This document shows positions 23,522 through 35,639 of a DNA stretch of 64,000 bases, in pieces. The translations under genes and the position numbers were made by a program. The notes beneath the pieces are model-generated. The model was not told the DNA's origin, ran no database searches, and was given only the letters and a program-made list of their open reading frames with translations. Origin of the DNA: Hemerocallis citrina. Its lineage: Eukaryota; Streptophyta; Magnoliopsida; Asparagales; Asphodelaceae. Position 1 is the stretch's first letter, and every line of letters starts with the position of its first letter. Location of the stretch: contig CM030364.1 in the NCBI GenBank assembly GCA_017893485.1, forward strand, positions 250,464,731-250,528,730. The letters are read 5' to 3'.

Positions 23522-24113
23522 TGATATGGCTAAAAATGGGGTTAAACCGGAACCGTCCAGATTGGGCACAAATCTCGAAGCTCGGGGGTAAAAAGGTAAT
23601 TTCACATACAAGCGGGTCCAAAGCGGGTTCTGAATCTCCTTCTCACAGATCCAATAACCCACCAATGGGTCCGCTCCAATTGGGCACGGGTCCCGACCCG
23701 AAGCGAGCCCAGACTAGCAAGAGACAAATCAGGGCCACTGATTTGACCCAATCAACGGGCCTGATTTTCTCTCACCGGGAATCAAGGGGTCAGTTTCCTA
23801 AACAGACTGTGGATTTTACTCCCGGCTGTTACACAGGAAATCAGGCCCTTAAACAACTCCCCTGGCGACTATAAATACGACCCCTCCTACCTCTGTTACA
23901 GGTTAATCACTTTTTCACCACTTTTAAGCTCTTTCTTAATCTCTTCTGATTACTGACAAGAGCGTCGGAAGGTGTGTCGCCGGAATCAACCCCGGTGTCT
24001 CGCACTTCCTTGCAGGTTGCGCCAGGAGCAAGAAGGCTTGAGTCAACTGTTCAGGTTGTTCTCGGACTCACAAATTCTATCTGTTTACCCCCACACCGAA
24101 ATCAGCGGTAACA
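23522..24113 (+). repeat. Element B 5' LTR
   Basis: TGATATGGCT...GCGGTAACA, 592 bp, same length as the 3' LTR. Confidence 0.95.
23870..23877 (+). promoter_or_regulatory. Element B LTR TATA box
   Basis: TATAAATA after GGCGAC, about 350 bp into the LTR, unchanged in the 3' LTR (about 38410-38417). It is probably the promoter for the element RNA. Confidence 0.7.
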
Positions 24114-24116
24114 GAT

Positions 24117-24134
24117 TGGCGCCGTCTGTGGGAA
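24117..24134 (+). promoter_or_regulatory. Element B primer-binding site
   Basis: TGGCGCCGTCTGTGGGAA starts 3 nt after the LTR. Related sequences follow the 5' LTRs of A and C. The priming tRNA could not be assigned by eye. Confidence 0.75.
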
Positions 24135-24182
24135 ACAACCACACGAACAGCCTCAGCCCCTTCGCTGTCGTCCTCTCCAACC

Positions 24183-27100
24183 ATGCCTCCAAAGAAGGTC
24201 AGATCCCGAGGGTCAAACCGTGGAGCTAATCCCGCCGACCCTATAGAGGAAGCCCCCTTCAATCCTATTCCTCAGCCCGACCTTCCTCCTCCGGCCCAGC
24301 AGGGCCAACCTCCTCTTCCCAAGCAGCAACCCAACAATGGCCCTTCCGGCCATAACGGTCGGAAGCAGAAGCAGCCCCTCAACCCGGACCATGTCTCGGT
24401 CCATAATGGGTCCTCGGACTCGATGGCTTCTCATCATCCTGACCTCCGCAACACGCTCCTGAACCGCCAGAAGGACGACGACCTCCGCACCCACCTTGAC
24501 GAGAGGCGGGCCCGAGAAGGAGCCTCCCGCCAGCGTCAGGGTGAGCGGTCTCCTCGTCGCCGAGACGGTAGGAAGTCCCCGGACCGTAGGGGCCGGGCAA
24601 TGTCTCCCGAACGCAGGAGGAGGAGGCCGCATTCCCCCGCGGATCGGCATCCTCGGAGGAACAATGACGCACCGATCACTCGTGCCGAGTTCCTGCAATT
24701 TCAGGACACTGTGCTACAGGCGCTTAACCTTCGGCAGAACGTCCAAAATGCTCAGAGGGCTCCGACGCCCCCGAGGGACCCCAGTCCTCGCCGCCGAACC
24801 CGAAGTCCTTCCCCGGCTCCCAGCCACCAGCGACAGCAATACAGTCTTCACCGATCCCAGGACTACCGGCACCGCAGTCCGCGCTCCCCCTCCTATGAAG
24901 AGGAGTCCGGGGGATCATACGATTACCAGCGGAGGGACGACGCCCTCATCCGCCATCTCCATGAGGTGGAAAGACGTATCGGCCGCATGGACAGGGAGGA
25001 GGAGTCCCGAGCAGGAACTGTCCGTCCCAGCCGACCCCCTTTTCTCGCGGTCGATCATGGAGGCCCACATACCGAGGGGTTTCAAACCTCCGCAGTTTGA
25101 AACGTACTTAGGGGAATCCGACCCGGTCGATCACGTCGAAAGCTTCAAGACCCTGATGCTGATCCATCAAGCTTCCGACGCCGTGCTCTGCAGGACCTTC
25201 CCCGCCACCCTCAGGGGGTCGGCTCAGGAATGGTATTCCAGACTCGCCCCCTCCTCCATCTTCTCGTTCGAGCAGTTTGAAACACTGTTCATAACTCACT
25301 TCGTGAGTAGCAGGCGAGCCGAGAAGACAAGTCTCTCCCTGCTGAATTTGCGGCAGGAAAGGGAAGAGAAGCTGCGGGACTATGTGAAGAGATTCACCGC
25401 AGAGGTCAGGTCTATCGCCTCCTTAGACCAGTCAGTGGCGACCGTGGCGTTCCAGTCGAACGTTCTCAATGCCAACCTCCGATCGTCTCTAGCCAAGAAG
25501 CCCCCACATGACTTCGCCGACATCCTCCTGAGGTGCGAGAAGTGTATCCGAGCCGAGGAGGCCGAAGCCCTTCCGAGCTTCGGGGGGCCCTCCTCAGGGT
25601 CGAAGAGGAAGGCGACGGGGGAAGAGGGGTCCAAGAAAGCTCAGAAGGACAATGGCGGTCAGCGTCGCCCTCCCCCCAGGTTCGAGAAGTTCACTCCCCT
25701 CACCACTAACGTCTCTACCATCCTAATGGAAGTGGAGAAGGAGGGGGTCATCCCTCCAACTCCGAGGATGCACACCCCGGCAAAGAGGAGGAACAAAGAT
25801 AAATGGTGCCGTTACCATCGGGACCACGGCCACGACACGAACGACTGCCGGGCTTTGAGAGATGAGATCGAAGCCCTCATCCGGAGGGGACAGTTGGCCA
25901 AATTCGTGAAGGCTAACGATTGGGCGGACCGCAATTCTCCTCCGCCTCGGGGGGCTAACAAGCGTTCCGAGCGACGCGAAGAGACACCCGAGTTCGAGGA
26001 GGAACGGATTCTGCACCTGATCCACGGAGGCCCCATGGGGGGCTCCTCTAATTCCTCCCGGAAGGCCTTCGTCCGAGAGGTCAACTCGGTTCACAGTGCC
26101 CCTCCCCCCAAAGGTCTCGGCGTCCCTGTGTCTTTCTCCGATGCCGACCTCGAAGGGGTCCGAACCCCACACTGTGATGCCCTCGTCATCGAACTCCGCA
26201 TGGCCAACTTCAAGGTGCAGAGGATTTTAGTAGACAATGAGAGTTCGGTCAATATTCTCTTCCTCTCGGCCTTCCGAGGCCTGCAGCTGTCCCGGGACTG
26301 TCTCAAACCGGCCGGTTACACACTCCACGGGTTCACGGGGGTCCCGGTAACTGTCGAGGGGGTGATATCCCTAGACGTAACTGCGGGAAGCGCCCCTACT
26401 ACCCGGACCGAGCCGATGGACTTCATGGTCGTCGACGTCCCGGCGGCGTATAATGTCATCCTAGGCCGACCCGGCCTAGCCGCCTTGGAAGCTGTCCCCT
26501 CGGCGTACCATTTGAAAATGAAGTTCCCCACTCGGTCGGGAGTAGGGGAAGTCAGGGGAAGCCAAGAAACAGCCCGGAAGTGCTACATGACTTCCACCGG
26601 GGGACCAGTGCTCTCGCTCGAGACACTAGAAATCCCCGAGCCGAAAGCTCGGCCAACGTCCGAGCCGACGGACGAGTTAGAAGAAGTGCCCTTCTCGGAC
26701 GAGGACCCGAGCCGGAAGTTCCTCATCAGCAAGTCCTTGCCGACCGCACTGTGCTCGGACCTGATTCAATGCATCCGGGATAACCGTGACTTGTTCACTT
26801 GGTCGGCCACGGACATGCCCGGCATTTCCGAGGAGCTGCTCGTCCATCGCCTGAGTGTCGAACCGGGGTGCAAACCGGTTCAGCAGAAGAGGCGAAAGTT
26901 CGCTCCCGAGCGACAGCAGGCCATCAAGGAGGAGGTGGATAAACTGCTGAAGGCCATGTTCATACAGGAGGTAAATTACCCCGAGTGGCTGTCGAATGTT
27001 GTAATGGTCAAGAAGTCCAATGGCTCGTGGAGGATATGCATTGACTTCACCGACCTGAACAAGGCGTGTCCGAAGGATCCATTCCCTCTCCCGAACATCA

Positions 27101-29921
27101 ACACCCTTATTGACGCCACCTCGGGCCATGAGCTCCTCAGCTTCATGGACGCCTTCTCGGGGTACAATCAAATCCGAATGTTCCCTCCGGACATTCCGAA
27201 GACCTCCTTCGTCACCGACCAAGGCCTCTACTGCTACCGGGTCATGCCGTTCGGTTTGAAGAACGCGGGTGCCACCTACCAGCGCCTCGTCAACAAGGTC
27301 TTCCAGAGCCAGATCGGCCGAAACATGGAGGTGTACGTTGACGACATGCTCGTCAAGAGCATCCGGGGCACAGACCATGTAGCCGACCTCCAGGAGGCCT
27401 TCGGCGTGTTGAGAAGGCACAACATGCGGCTGAATCCGAACAAGTGCACGTTCGGGGTCTCTTCGGGAAAGTTCCTCGGCTTCATGGTAAGCCAACGAGG
27501 AATCGAAGCTAATCCCGAGAAGATTAAGGCCATACTAGACATGGCCCCGCCTCGGAACATCAAGGAGGTGCAGAAGCTCACTGGTCGGCTCGCTGCTATC
27601 GGTCGGTTCCTCTCGAAGTCGGGGGAAAAGTGCCTCCCCTTCTTCAAAGCACTCAGGGGGGCTAAGGGTTTTGAATGGGGCCAACCACAACAGGAATCGT
27701 TCGACCAGTTGAAGGCATACTTGGTGAACCCCCCTCTGCTCAGCAAACCGGTCCCGGGCGAGACCCTCTTCGTCTACTTGGCTGCTTCCGAGCAGACCTT
27801 GAGCGCTGTCTTGGTGAGAGAGGAGGATCGAACCCTAAGGCCTATCTACTACGTGAGCAAGGTGCTTCGGGACGCCGAGCTCCGCTATCCGAAGATAGAG
27901 AAGATGGCCTACGCCCTAGTCACGGCGGCGAGGAAGCTTCGGCCATACTTTCAGTCCCACTCAATCGTCGTCCTCACCGACCAACCCCTAAAACAGATCC
28001 TCTACAAGCTGAGACCTCGGGCCGGCTGATGAAGTGGTCCATAGAGCTGAGCCAGCATGACATCTCTTACCAACCTCGGACAGCAATTAAGGCGCAGGCA
28101 CTCGCCGACTTCATCGTAGAGTCCACTATCCCTGAGGTCGGCCACGTCCCGAATGGACCCCCCATTTGGACAGTCTTTGTGGACGGATCCTCTTGTAATG
28201 AAGGAAGCGGCGCTGGCATCATTCTGAACGGCCCTGACAACTTCGTCCTCCAGTACGCGATCCATATGAACTTCAAGGCCTCGAACAACGAGGCGGAGTA
28301 CGAAGCACTCATCGCTGGTCTCGGACTTGCACGAAGTGCTGGGGCGCAGCACCTCCGAATCCACAGCGATTCCCAGCTCATCGTGAACCAAGTCTTGGGC
28401 GAGTACGAGGCTCGAGATGAGCGGATGGCGAAGTACCTTGCTAGGGTTTGGGACCTCATGGGCCGGTTCAAGGAGGCGCTCATCCAGCGGGTCCCTCGTG
28501 AAGAGAACTCACAGGCCGATGCCCTCTCCAAATTGGCCTCGTCCTCCCTGCAAGGTCTTGAACAGACTGTACTGATCGAAGTCCTCTCTAAGCCGAGCAT
28601 CGAAGACGAGACACCTGGCTCGGCGGAATCGTTGTCGGTCATGTTACAAGATAATTAGATGAAGCCTCTTGTGGAGTTCTTGAGGGACGGGCTCCTACCC
28701 GAAGACCCCAAGGAGGCTCACCGAGTCAGAACCCGGGCCAAGCGGTATGTCTTGATCGAGGGCATCCTATACAAACGCTCTTTCTCTCAAATAGACGGCC
28801 GACCGTACCTAAGGTGCCTCTCTCCGGATCAGGCCGAATATGCCCTACAAGAGCTCCACAAAGGCATCAGAGGGGCACACTCAGGATCCAGGTCCTTGGC
28901 CCGAAAAGCTTTAAATTATGGATACTTCTGGCCGATCCTCCTTCAAGACGCCGAGCGACACGTTCGGCAATGCAGCTCTTGTCAGAGACACTCCAGCATC
29001 CGACGCCTCCCTCAGGCCAACCTCGCCTCCCTATCAAGTCCTATCCCCTTTGCAATGTGGGGGATGGATTTACTAGGACCTTCCCCTCCGGCTCCGGATC
29101 AGTTCAGGTTCTTGGTCGTAGCCATCGACTACTTCTCGAAGTGGGTCGAGGCCGAGCCCCTCGCCACCATAACCGAGAAAAAGGTGGTACAGTTCTTCTG
29201 GAAGAGCATCATTTGTAGGTTCGGTGTCCCCCGCGTCCTCGTGACGGACAACGGGACTCAGTTCACTGGCGCAGCATTCCGAGCTCTATGCGACGACCTG
29301 GCCATCCAGCAGCGCTTCTCGTCCGTCTCCCACCCTCAGTCGAACGGACAGGCAGAAAATGCTGACCGGCAGATCCTTGCAGGCATCAAGAAAAGGCTAG
29401 ACAAAAGTTCCAAGGGCTTATGGGTCGACCAACTCCCCAACGTCTTATGGAACTACCGCACGAGCAAGCGGACCCCCACAGGCGAGTCCCCTTTCAACCT
29501 CACCTATGGGTCCGAGGCCGTGATACCTCTCGAGGTCGGAATACCTTCCCCTCGGCTCACAGCCTATGACGAAGCACAGAATGCCAGGGACCTCAGAGCA
29601 GACTTGGACCTGATAGATGAGCTGAAGGAAAGGTCGTCGATTCGGCAGCAGATTTACCGAAGAAGGGTTGAACTAGCGTACAACAAAAAGGTCCGACCCG
29701 CCAACCTTAAGCAAGGAGATTTAGTCTTGAGAAAGCTAGCCATATCCTTCCCCAGTCAGAAGAGCAAGCTGGCTCCGAACTGGGAAGGGCCGTACAGGAT
29801 CACGAGGGTAGTTCGGCCCGGAACATATCGTCTTGAAGACCTAGAGGGCAGAGAGCTTCCGAGGACCTGGAATGCCGACCACCTCCTAAAATACCAAGAA
29901 AGCGCTCCGGCACCACTCTAA
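24183..29921 (+). pseudogene. gag-pol: Element B gag-pol polyprotein, nearly complete, two frameshifts and one stop
   Basis: Starts M-P-P-K-K. A basic, Arg/Ser/Pro-rich leader is followed by the gag core (about 25050-25560), a zinc knuckle C-x3-H-x4-H-x4-C-like segment at 25807-25850, protease I-L-V-D-N-E-S-S (about 26220; the usual G is E), RT about 26970-27530 with intact Y-V-D-D near 27333, RNase H about 27740-28005, and a second (Tat-type) RNase H about 28165-28550 with F-V-D-G-S-S, E-A-E-Y-E-A, S-D-S-Q and Q-A-D-A-L. Integrase (28790-29420) keeps the H-H-C-C zinc finger, M-D-L-L-G-P, T-D-N-G-T-Q-F and Q-A-E-N-A. Lesions: a +1 shift at the C5-T4 run near 25035-25043, a 1-nt loss near 28009, and TAG at 28656-28658 replacing a tryptophan. 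All main catalytic residues otherwise remain. Confidence 0.92.
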
Positions 29922-30069
29922 GTATCATAGGATATCGAGCCATTCCAGTCCTCCGACTTGTAACCTATTTTCATAAATTGTACTATGTAAAACGGTTCGC
30001 CGTCGATTATTAATAAAGAAAGCTCTTTCGTGTTTTTGAATTCGCATGCTTCTCTCCCCTCTTATCAAC

Positions 30070-30660
30070 TGCTTGTTTAAACTGAGATTTCAACCAACGA
30101 TTCGGAGTCCACGTTCGGCTCGACCTCACCTCCTCGGCTCGTCCCCGGACGAACCAGGGGTAGACCGTTGTTCGGAACTGCTCCCACAACCGTTGAACTA
30201 CACCGATGGTTCGGAGTCCAACACTCGGCTCGACTTTACCTCCTCGGCTCGCCCCCGAGCGAGCTAGGGGTAGATCGCCGTTCGGAATTGCTCCCACAAC
30301 CGTTGAACTACACCGATGGTTCGGAGTCCAACACTCGGCTCGACTTTACCTCCTCGGCTCGCCCCCGAGCGAGCCAGGGGTAGATCGCCGTTCGGAATTG
30401 CTCCCACAACTGTTGAACTACACCGATGGTTCGGAGTCCAACACTCGGCTCGACTTTACCTCCCCGGCTCGCCTCCGAGCGAGCCAGGGGTAGATCGCCG
30501 TTCAGAATTGCTCCCACAACCGTTGAACTACACCGATGGTTCGGAGTCCAACACTCGGCTCGACTTTACCTCCTCGGCTCGCCTCCGAGCGAGCCAGGGG
30601 TAGATCGCCGTTCGGAATTGCTCCCACAACCATTGGATTACAACGATGGACCCGGAGTCC
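30070..30660 (+). repeat. Five 110-bp tandem repeats downstream of pol, element B
   Basis: Units begin CTCCCACAAC at about 30180, 30290, 30400, 30510 and 30620 with few differences. Long overlapping frames here are a product of the repeat. They sit where elements A and C have their 113-bp arrays, but the sequence differs. Confidence 0.95.
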
Positions 30661-31320
30661 AACACTTAGCTCCCAGTCCCCCCAAGCTTGCTTCGCGGCA
30701 AACCGGGAATGGTTCGCCCTTCTGCTCCGTCAGTGGAGGGACACCGAAGCTACGTTCGGCCACATAATCTGAGCTCTCCTACCTAATAGCCGAAGCCCGA
30801 AGCCCTACACCTTCGGTCGGCTACCGAGCAAGTGCCTTTCCGAGCTCGCAAACGGAGAAAAGTCACTTTCTCCTCAACTTTCGCGCCTGATCTCGATCAG
30901 ACGGCTCAGATCTTGCCACCTGCGCTAAACGACAAGATAACGTTTTCTTGGGAACTGAGCCGCCTCGAGATTCGTGCCTACGTTCAACGGCTCAGATCTT
31001 GCCGCCTGCGCTAAACGATAAGATAGCGCTTTCTCGGGGACAGAACCGCCTAGGAATTCGCGCCGTACCTTGTCAGAGTCACTAAACGACAAAATACCGT
31101 ACATATAGGAACCCGTTCGGTTCAACGCTCTCGCCGACGGAACTAACACGTTTGGTTCAAAGACCTCGGCGCGACCAACACAGTTATAAGCAAGACAAAA
31201 GTGCAGAGCAACGAAAGATATTTTATTAAACAGCCAGGCTGTAATACAAAACACATCTTTTCCATGGTTACAAAGTGTTTGCAAACAAAATACACACCAC
31301 CGACCTACTACACTTGGCCC

Positions 31321-31752
31321 TCATATGGAAATATCCTCACTAGACTGTTCGGCCGACTGTTCGTCCTCCTCGGCTGGTAGCTCCCCTGCATCGTTCCGGA
31401 GCTTCACTACCACAGTCTGCAAGTGTCGAATCTCCGAGAGCAAATCATCCCGCTCGGCTATGATCTTCGACTGGTTGTGCCGAATACACTTGACCCGAAG
31501 AGCGTTGCTGAACGCGGTTTGCGAATCCTCGTCCCCTTCTGCAGGGCTCAACTCGGCGATCCTATTCTCCAGACGTTGGATCTCCGCTTCCCGTAGGTCG
31601 AGGACGGACAAAAGGTGAGCCCGCTCACCCTCAGCTCGGCGTAACTCCAGCTCGACGCTTTTAGGACTCAGAGCCGCCGTCCCAAAAGTGGCTTCGGATT
31701 CAGAGTCATCATCCGAGCCGTGGAGATCAGCATATGAATCGGCCGCCTCGAG
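31321..31752 (-). CDS. Antisense coding segment 3 of element B (coiled-coil-like)
   Basis: Minus-strand frame of 143 codons to a stop at 31321, preceded by an acceptor-like pyrimidine tract plus CAG at 31755-31753. Acidic start (S-D-D-D-S-E-S-E), then heptad-rich helical sequence (E-L-E-L-R-R-A-E-G-E-R, I-Q-R-L-E-N-R-I-A-E-L). It may be a last exon of the segment at 31932-32771 or a separate unit; no donor was identified with confidence. Function unknown. Confidence 0.4.
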   Translation of the reverse strand, partial: LEAADSYADLHGSDDDSESEATFGTAALSPKSVELELRRAEGERAHLLSVLDLREAEIQRLENRIAELSPAEGDEDSQTAFSNALRVKCIRHNQSKIIAERDDLLSEIRHLQTVVVKLRNDAGELPAEEDEQSAEQSSEDISI

Positions 31753-31931
31753 CTGAAAAAAGGGGAAAGCAAATAACAAAATTTCAATGCACTGCCGAAG
31801 TCCAACACTTGGAAATTTTCTGAAGAAACTTTCAGATTTGCATTCATATATATATAGTGGCTTCACATACATCAAGACCGACTCTACTACAACGTTTTAC
31901 AACAAGTCAGAGGGGATGAAAAGCGACATGA

Positions 31932-32771
31932 TCAGGGCCTCTTCGGAAGGGGAATGCTTCGGTTTAGGGAAACGCCGGGACGACGAGGCCTGCCCTCCGA
32001 GCTCGATCCTAAACCAGCGAAGCGCGACCCCCCTTCGCTGCTGGCTCTAACTGCGGTGCCTGCCGAGGCCCCGCTCGACGAGACGGCCGCACTGCTCTGA
32101 GCGTCGGCTGGACTCCGCCTGGTCATAGGCGAGCGTGTCGCAAGTTCGTAAAACGTAATCCCCCTCTCGCTCTCTTCGCGAGTGCACGACGTACTGCGAA
32201 TGTTAGCCCTCTCCGACACAGGCTTGAGCGACGCGATCTCTTCCTCCAGTTCAATGATTCTGTCTCTCAGAGCGTCGTCCTTCGCCGACTTCTTCGAACG
32301 AGAAGGCCTTGACGAGCCAGAGGCGTTGGCACCATCGGCCGCGAGCCGGCGGAAGTGGGTGACCTCGATTCCCCTATCTATCGTGATCCTTCTGAGCCTG
32401 TCGACTTCGGCCAATAACCTCTTGCGCTCGGCCGACGCCTTCTCCAGCTCGGAGGTCAGCTTCTCTTCCTCCGCCGAGCGTTCTTTCTCCGCTAATTCCA
32501 AGTGCTGGACCTCAGCCAAAAGGTCGTCATTCTTCTGCTAGGCGACAGTGAGCTCTCTACGGAGCCGCTCGACTTCTCCTTCGGGACAAGGAGCTTGGGG
32601 GTACTTCCGCAGTTGCCACAGCTCACGACAGTACCTCCGCACAGCTGCCTTCGTCTCCTCCAGCTTGCCGAGCAGGAGAAACCTATTCTGTCGGCTCTGC
32701 GAGAGCTCGCCCTTCGTTTTCGCCAGCTCCTTCCGAAGGTATACAACCTCCGTGATCGGACCGAACTTCAC
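31932..32771 (-). pseudogene. Antisense coding segment 2 of element B, one stop
   Basis: Minus strand from an acceptor (TTTTCAG before 32771) to a TGA at 31932. Strong coiled-coil character (E-L-A-K-T-K-G-E-L-S-Q, K-R-L-L-A-E-V-D-R-L-R) and a Ser/Arg-rich tail. A TAG at 32538-32540 interrupts it. It lies about 200 bp downstream of the stop of the intact antisense gene. A similar segment stands at the same place in element C (48690-49247), so the unit is conserved. Confidence 0.5.
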
Positions 32772-32975
32772 CTGAAAAGCGGAGATAAATCCGATGGGAC
32801 AATACACGGAAACATCTACAACTAGTCATACGAAAATCCGAGGCTCAACACTTGGATAAATTTTTGCCAAACAAAATATTTTCATTCAAAATCGAGGTGA
32901 AAGTTTTACACAAGCGGTGGCCAGTCCGCAGTTAGGCTTACAAAAGAAAAAAAAAGACTAAAAAAGACAACCGAG

Positions 32976-35275
32976 TCAGGGGTCGACCTTTTTGTCGTTA
33001 GGGTCCGTCGACCCCCCGGCCTTGTCCTCGCCACCGCCCTCGCCTCCGTCCTCGCTCCCGCTCTCCTCCTCGGAGTCGTCCTCCTTCTCGTCCTCGGCTT
33101 CGGTCTCCCTTGGGCGTTCGACGCGTTTCGTCTCTCCCTCGGGGCCGAGCAACCCCTCGGGAACACCCTCCTCCCCTTCCACGAGGTCGTAAAAGTGGTA
33201 GGAGGACGTGTCGAAGCCTGGGTTCTTGGCGGCAACGTGGAGCAGGGCTCGACCGTAGGCTTCCTCCATGTTCTGGAGCATGTGCTGCGCGGCCTCCTCC
33301 TGCACGGCTTTCCTCACCTTCTTCACCTTCTTCTGGTGCTTGGCCATGATCCTCTCAGCCCTCTTCCGAGCCTTCTCCGCTTCCGACCGAGCGTTGGCCA
33401 GCTCCTCCTTCAGCTCGGCTGCCTCCTTCTCCGACGCCTCAAGCTTGGCCGCCGTGTCCTTCGACAGCTGAATGGCGTCGGCCAGCTGCTTCTCCAACCC
33501 CGCCACTTCGGCAGCCCTCTTCGTCGAGAGGAGCTGCTCGGCATCAAGCCGCTGCGTGGCCTTGACGCGCTCCGCCCTCTCCCGCTCCTTCTCCTGCTCC
33601 TTGTTCGCAAACTCCTCGACCAGGAAATTGAAGTGGCAGAGGGTCTGAAAAAGAACAGCGGATTAAAATCCGAGCCCAAAGACTTAGAAAAAATTTTGAT
33701 AAGGGAGAGCTCAGCCTACTTACCGACATAGTATTCCGAGCGATCTGCATCATGGCGTCCCCTGCTTGCCCGGCCTTCAGGGTCGCTCGGTCCTTTGGGG
33801 TCGGCAGGTGCCTCACCGCCTCCATGCAGATGTTGCCGTCGCCCAAGAAGCCGTCGACGTTCATCACCTGCCAGTCGGGCACGAAGATCTGCTTGTGACG
33901 CTCGGTCAGGATCTTCTCCGCATCGGCAGTGAGGGGAGGAACTTGGAGGGACAACACCTCTTTCACGCCGAATGCACCGCTCGACGAACCGTGGGCATCC
34001 CCCTTCGAAGGCGGTGTCGGCACACCCGAGGCAGGAAAGTCGAGGACCCTGATCTCCCCCTGCTCGAGGACCGCGACCTTCGGCTGGTCGGCAGTCTTCT
34101 CGACCGAAGGCTTCTTCGAGGCTCGGCTGTCCTGAGGCCCTGCCGAAGGCCTCTTCTTCTTCGCCTCCTGCTCCGACCGGCCCTTCGCCACCAGAGCTTT
34201 GTAATCCAGCTTCATCGTCTCTACAAAAGCCGAATGGAAAAACTTAGAAAAATTTTCATGAACTTTAAACAAAGAGTATAAATACCAGAAGCATACTAGG
34301 GTCGATCGGACTGAGACCCCCACGGAACAGATCCTCCTCGGTAATTTCTTTCCAGCTTAGCGCTGGCAGGGCGAGGAGCTTCTTCTGGACCTCCGCCTCC
34401 TCATCACTCAGCGCCGCCTCCTTCTTGGTCCGCTTGGGCAGACCCTCCTTTGCCCAAACCGTCGGTATCACCCACGGCGCCGGAGCTCGGATGAGGAAGT
34501 ACTTCTCCTTCCAATGTTTGATCGAGTCCGGATTCTCGATCAGCTTCACGCCCGTCCGAGGCGAAAGATAGAACCTCTGTTCGTCTCGCCTTGGCTGACA
34601 GGGTCGGTAGAGACTCCGAAAGAGGAACATACTCGGCTTACCACCGACCTCTTGGCATCGGAGGACGAACGCCATGACGTGCCTCCATGTGTTCGGCATC
34701 AGCTGGGCGGGGCTCAAACCGTACCATGTCAGGACATCAACCACGAACGGGTGGAGGGGAAAGCGGAGTCCGGCAATAAGGGAGTCGACCGGAAAGACGC
34801 ACACGTCCGACGAGGACTTTGTGTTGGCTCGGAAACCCGGCCCGGGGAGGAGCAGTCCATAGTCGGCAGGGATCCGGAAGCCCTCTCGGATCAGGTGAAG
34901 GTCACCCTCGGTGAGAGACGAGATGGTATGATCCACCTCGGACAGTTCCCTCGGCTCGTTCTCCTCCACCAACTTAGCCGTGCCTTGGGTCACTCTCTCC
35001 AAGGTGTCCTCGGCGTAGTCCCGTATGCCTCCCACGCTCGACAGAGAAATGGGCTGCCGACCGAACGCTCCCGCCGTCTTCGGCGTTTCCACGATCGTGA
35101 CCACGGCCTTCCCCTCCCGGGACACCGCCGCAACCTCTTTAGGCAGCTCGGCCACTTCGCCCTTTCTGTCCGGACGAACGACATTCTGATCGCTCGGCTC
35201 CACTACCTCCTTCCCTTTATCCCCTCGGCCAACGGCTTGCTCCGAGGCGAGGGTCTCATCCGTGATCTTAACCAT
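32976..35275 (-). CDS. Antisense spliced gene of element B, Transposase_28-like with coiled coil, intact
   Basis: Minus strand, three exons: 35275-34297 (ATG start M-V-K-I-T-D), 34220-33724 and 33644-32976 (TGA). Introns of 76 and 79 bp are GT-AG (donors GTATGC and GTAAGT; acceptors TTTTGTAG and TTTTTCAG), phases 1 and 0, keeping one open frame of 714 residues. Residues about 125-265 (G-F-R-I-P-A-D-Y-G, F-P-L-H-P-F-V-V-D-V-L, W-K-E-K-Y-F-L) resemble the 'putative gypsy type transposon' family (Transposase_28) by recognition, not search. Exon 3 is Lys/Glu-rich coiled coil followed by an acidic tail. It lies antisense between pol and the 3' LTR. The start was chosen because it follows the TATA box by 192 bp and an upstream ATG (35347) lies in the leader. 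Role unknown; the family name does not imply transposase activity. Confidence 0.8.
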
Positions 35276-35466
35276 TTTTTCTAAAAGAGAAGGGAAAGAG
35301 ACTGACCTTGAAGTGATAGGTACGGTCGGAAAGTTCGCCGGAGACAAGGAACGCTACCGTGACAACTAGCAACGCCACCAGAGAGCCGAAAACTTCGAAG
35401 GCAAAGTAAAAACTGAAGAGAGAGAGTAAAAGTAAAAAATGATACTTGGTCTAAGGGGGGGTGAAG

Positions 35467-35473
35467 ATTTATA
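35467..35473 (-). promoter_or_regulatory. TATA box of the antisense gene, element B
   Basis: CTATAAATC on the minus strand, followed by a pyrimidine-rich stretch and a TTTTTACTTTTAC/CTCTCTCT leader. The context TATAA(A/G)TC-then-C-rich also occurs before the antisense remnant of element A. Confidence 0.6.
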
Positions 35474-35639
35474 GTAAAATGGAACGTCCTTTGGACTTCC
35501 AAACGAAAGAGCGCGACTTTTGGGCTGCTCTCGAAACGTCGCGAAGGCCCAACACAACTGCCTTCTTCACCAAGTCAACTAGCTCGGCGCAATGGGGTCT
35601 GAATCCGAATTACACGCAATCCGAGCCAGATAGCAGAGC

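Noticed and set aside
25035..25043. Programmed +1 frameshift between gag leader and gag core in element B
   Set aside because: The shift falls inside gag at a C5-T4 homopolymer, not between gag and pol, so a simple indel is more likely. Comparison with other copies would settle it.
26677..27495. 272-codon minus-strand frame opposite the RT of element B
   Set aside because: Shadow of the conserved RT-coding strand in GC-rich DNA; no domain of its own.
28002..28642. Minus-strand frames opposite the RNase H of element B
   Set aside because: Shadows of the pol frame caused by GC-rich third positions.
30010..30772. Overlapping frames in the 110-bp repeats of element B
   Set aside because: Repeat artefacts; each frame restarts at the same point in successive units.
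34514..35284. 256-codon plus-strand frame opposite the antisense gene of element B
   Set aside because: It is the complement of exon 1. The minus strand has the start, splice sites, TATA box and domain resemblance.
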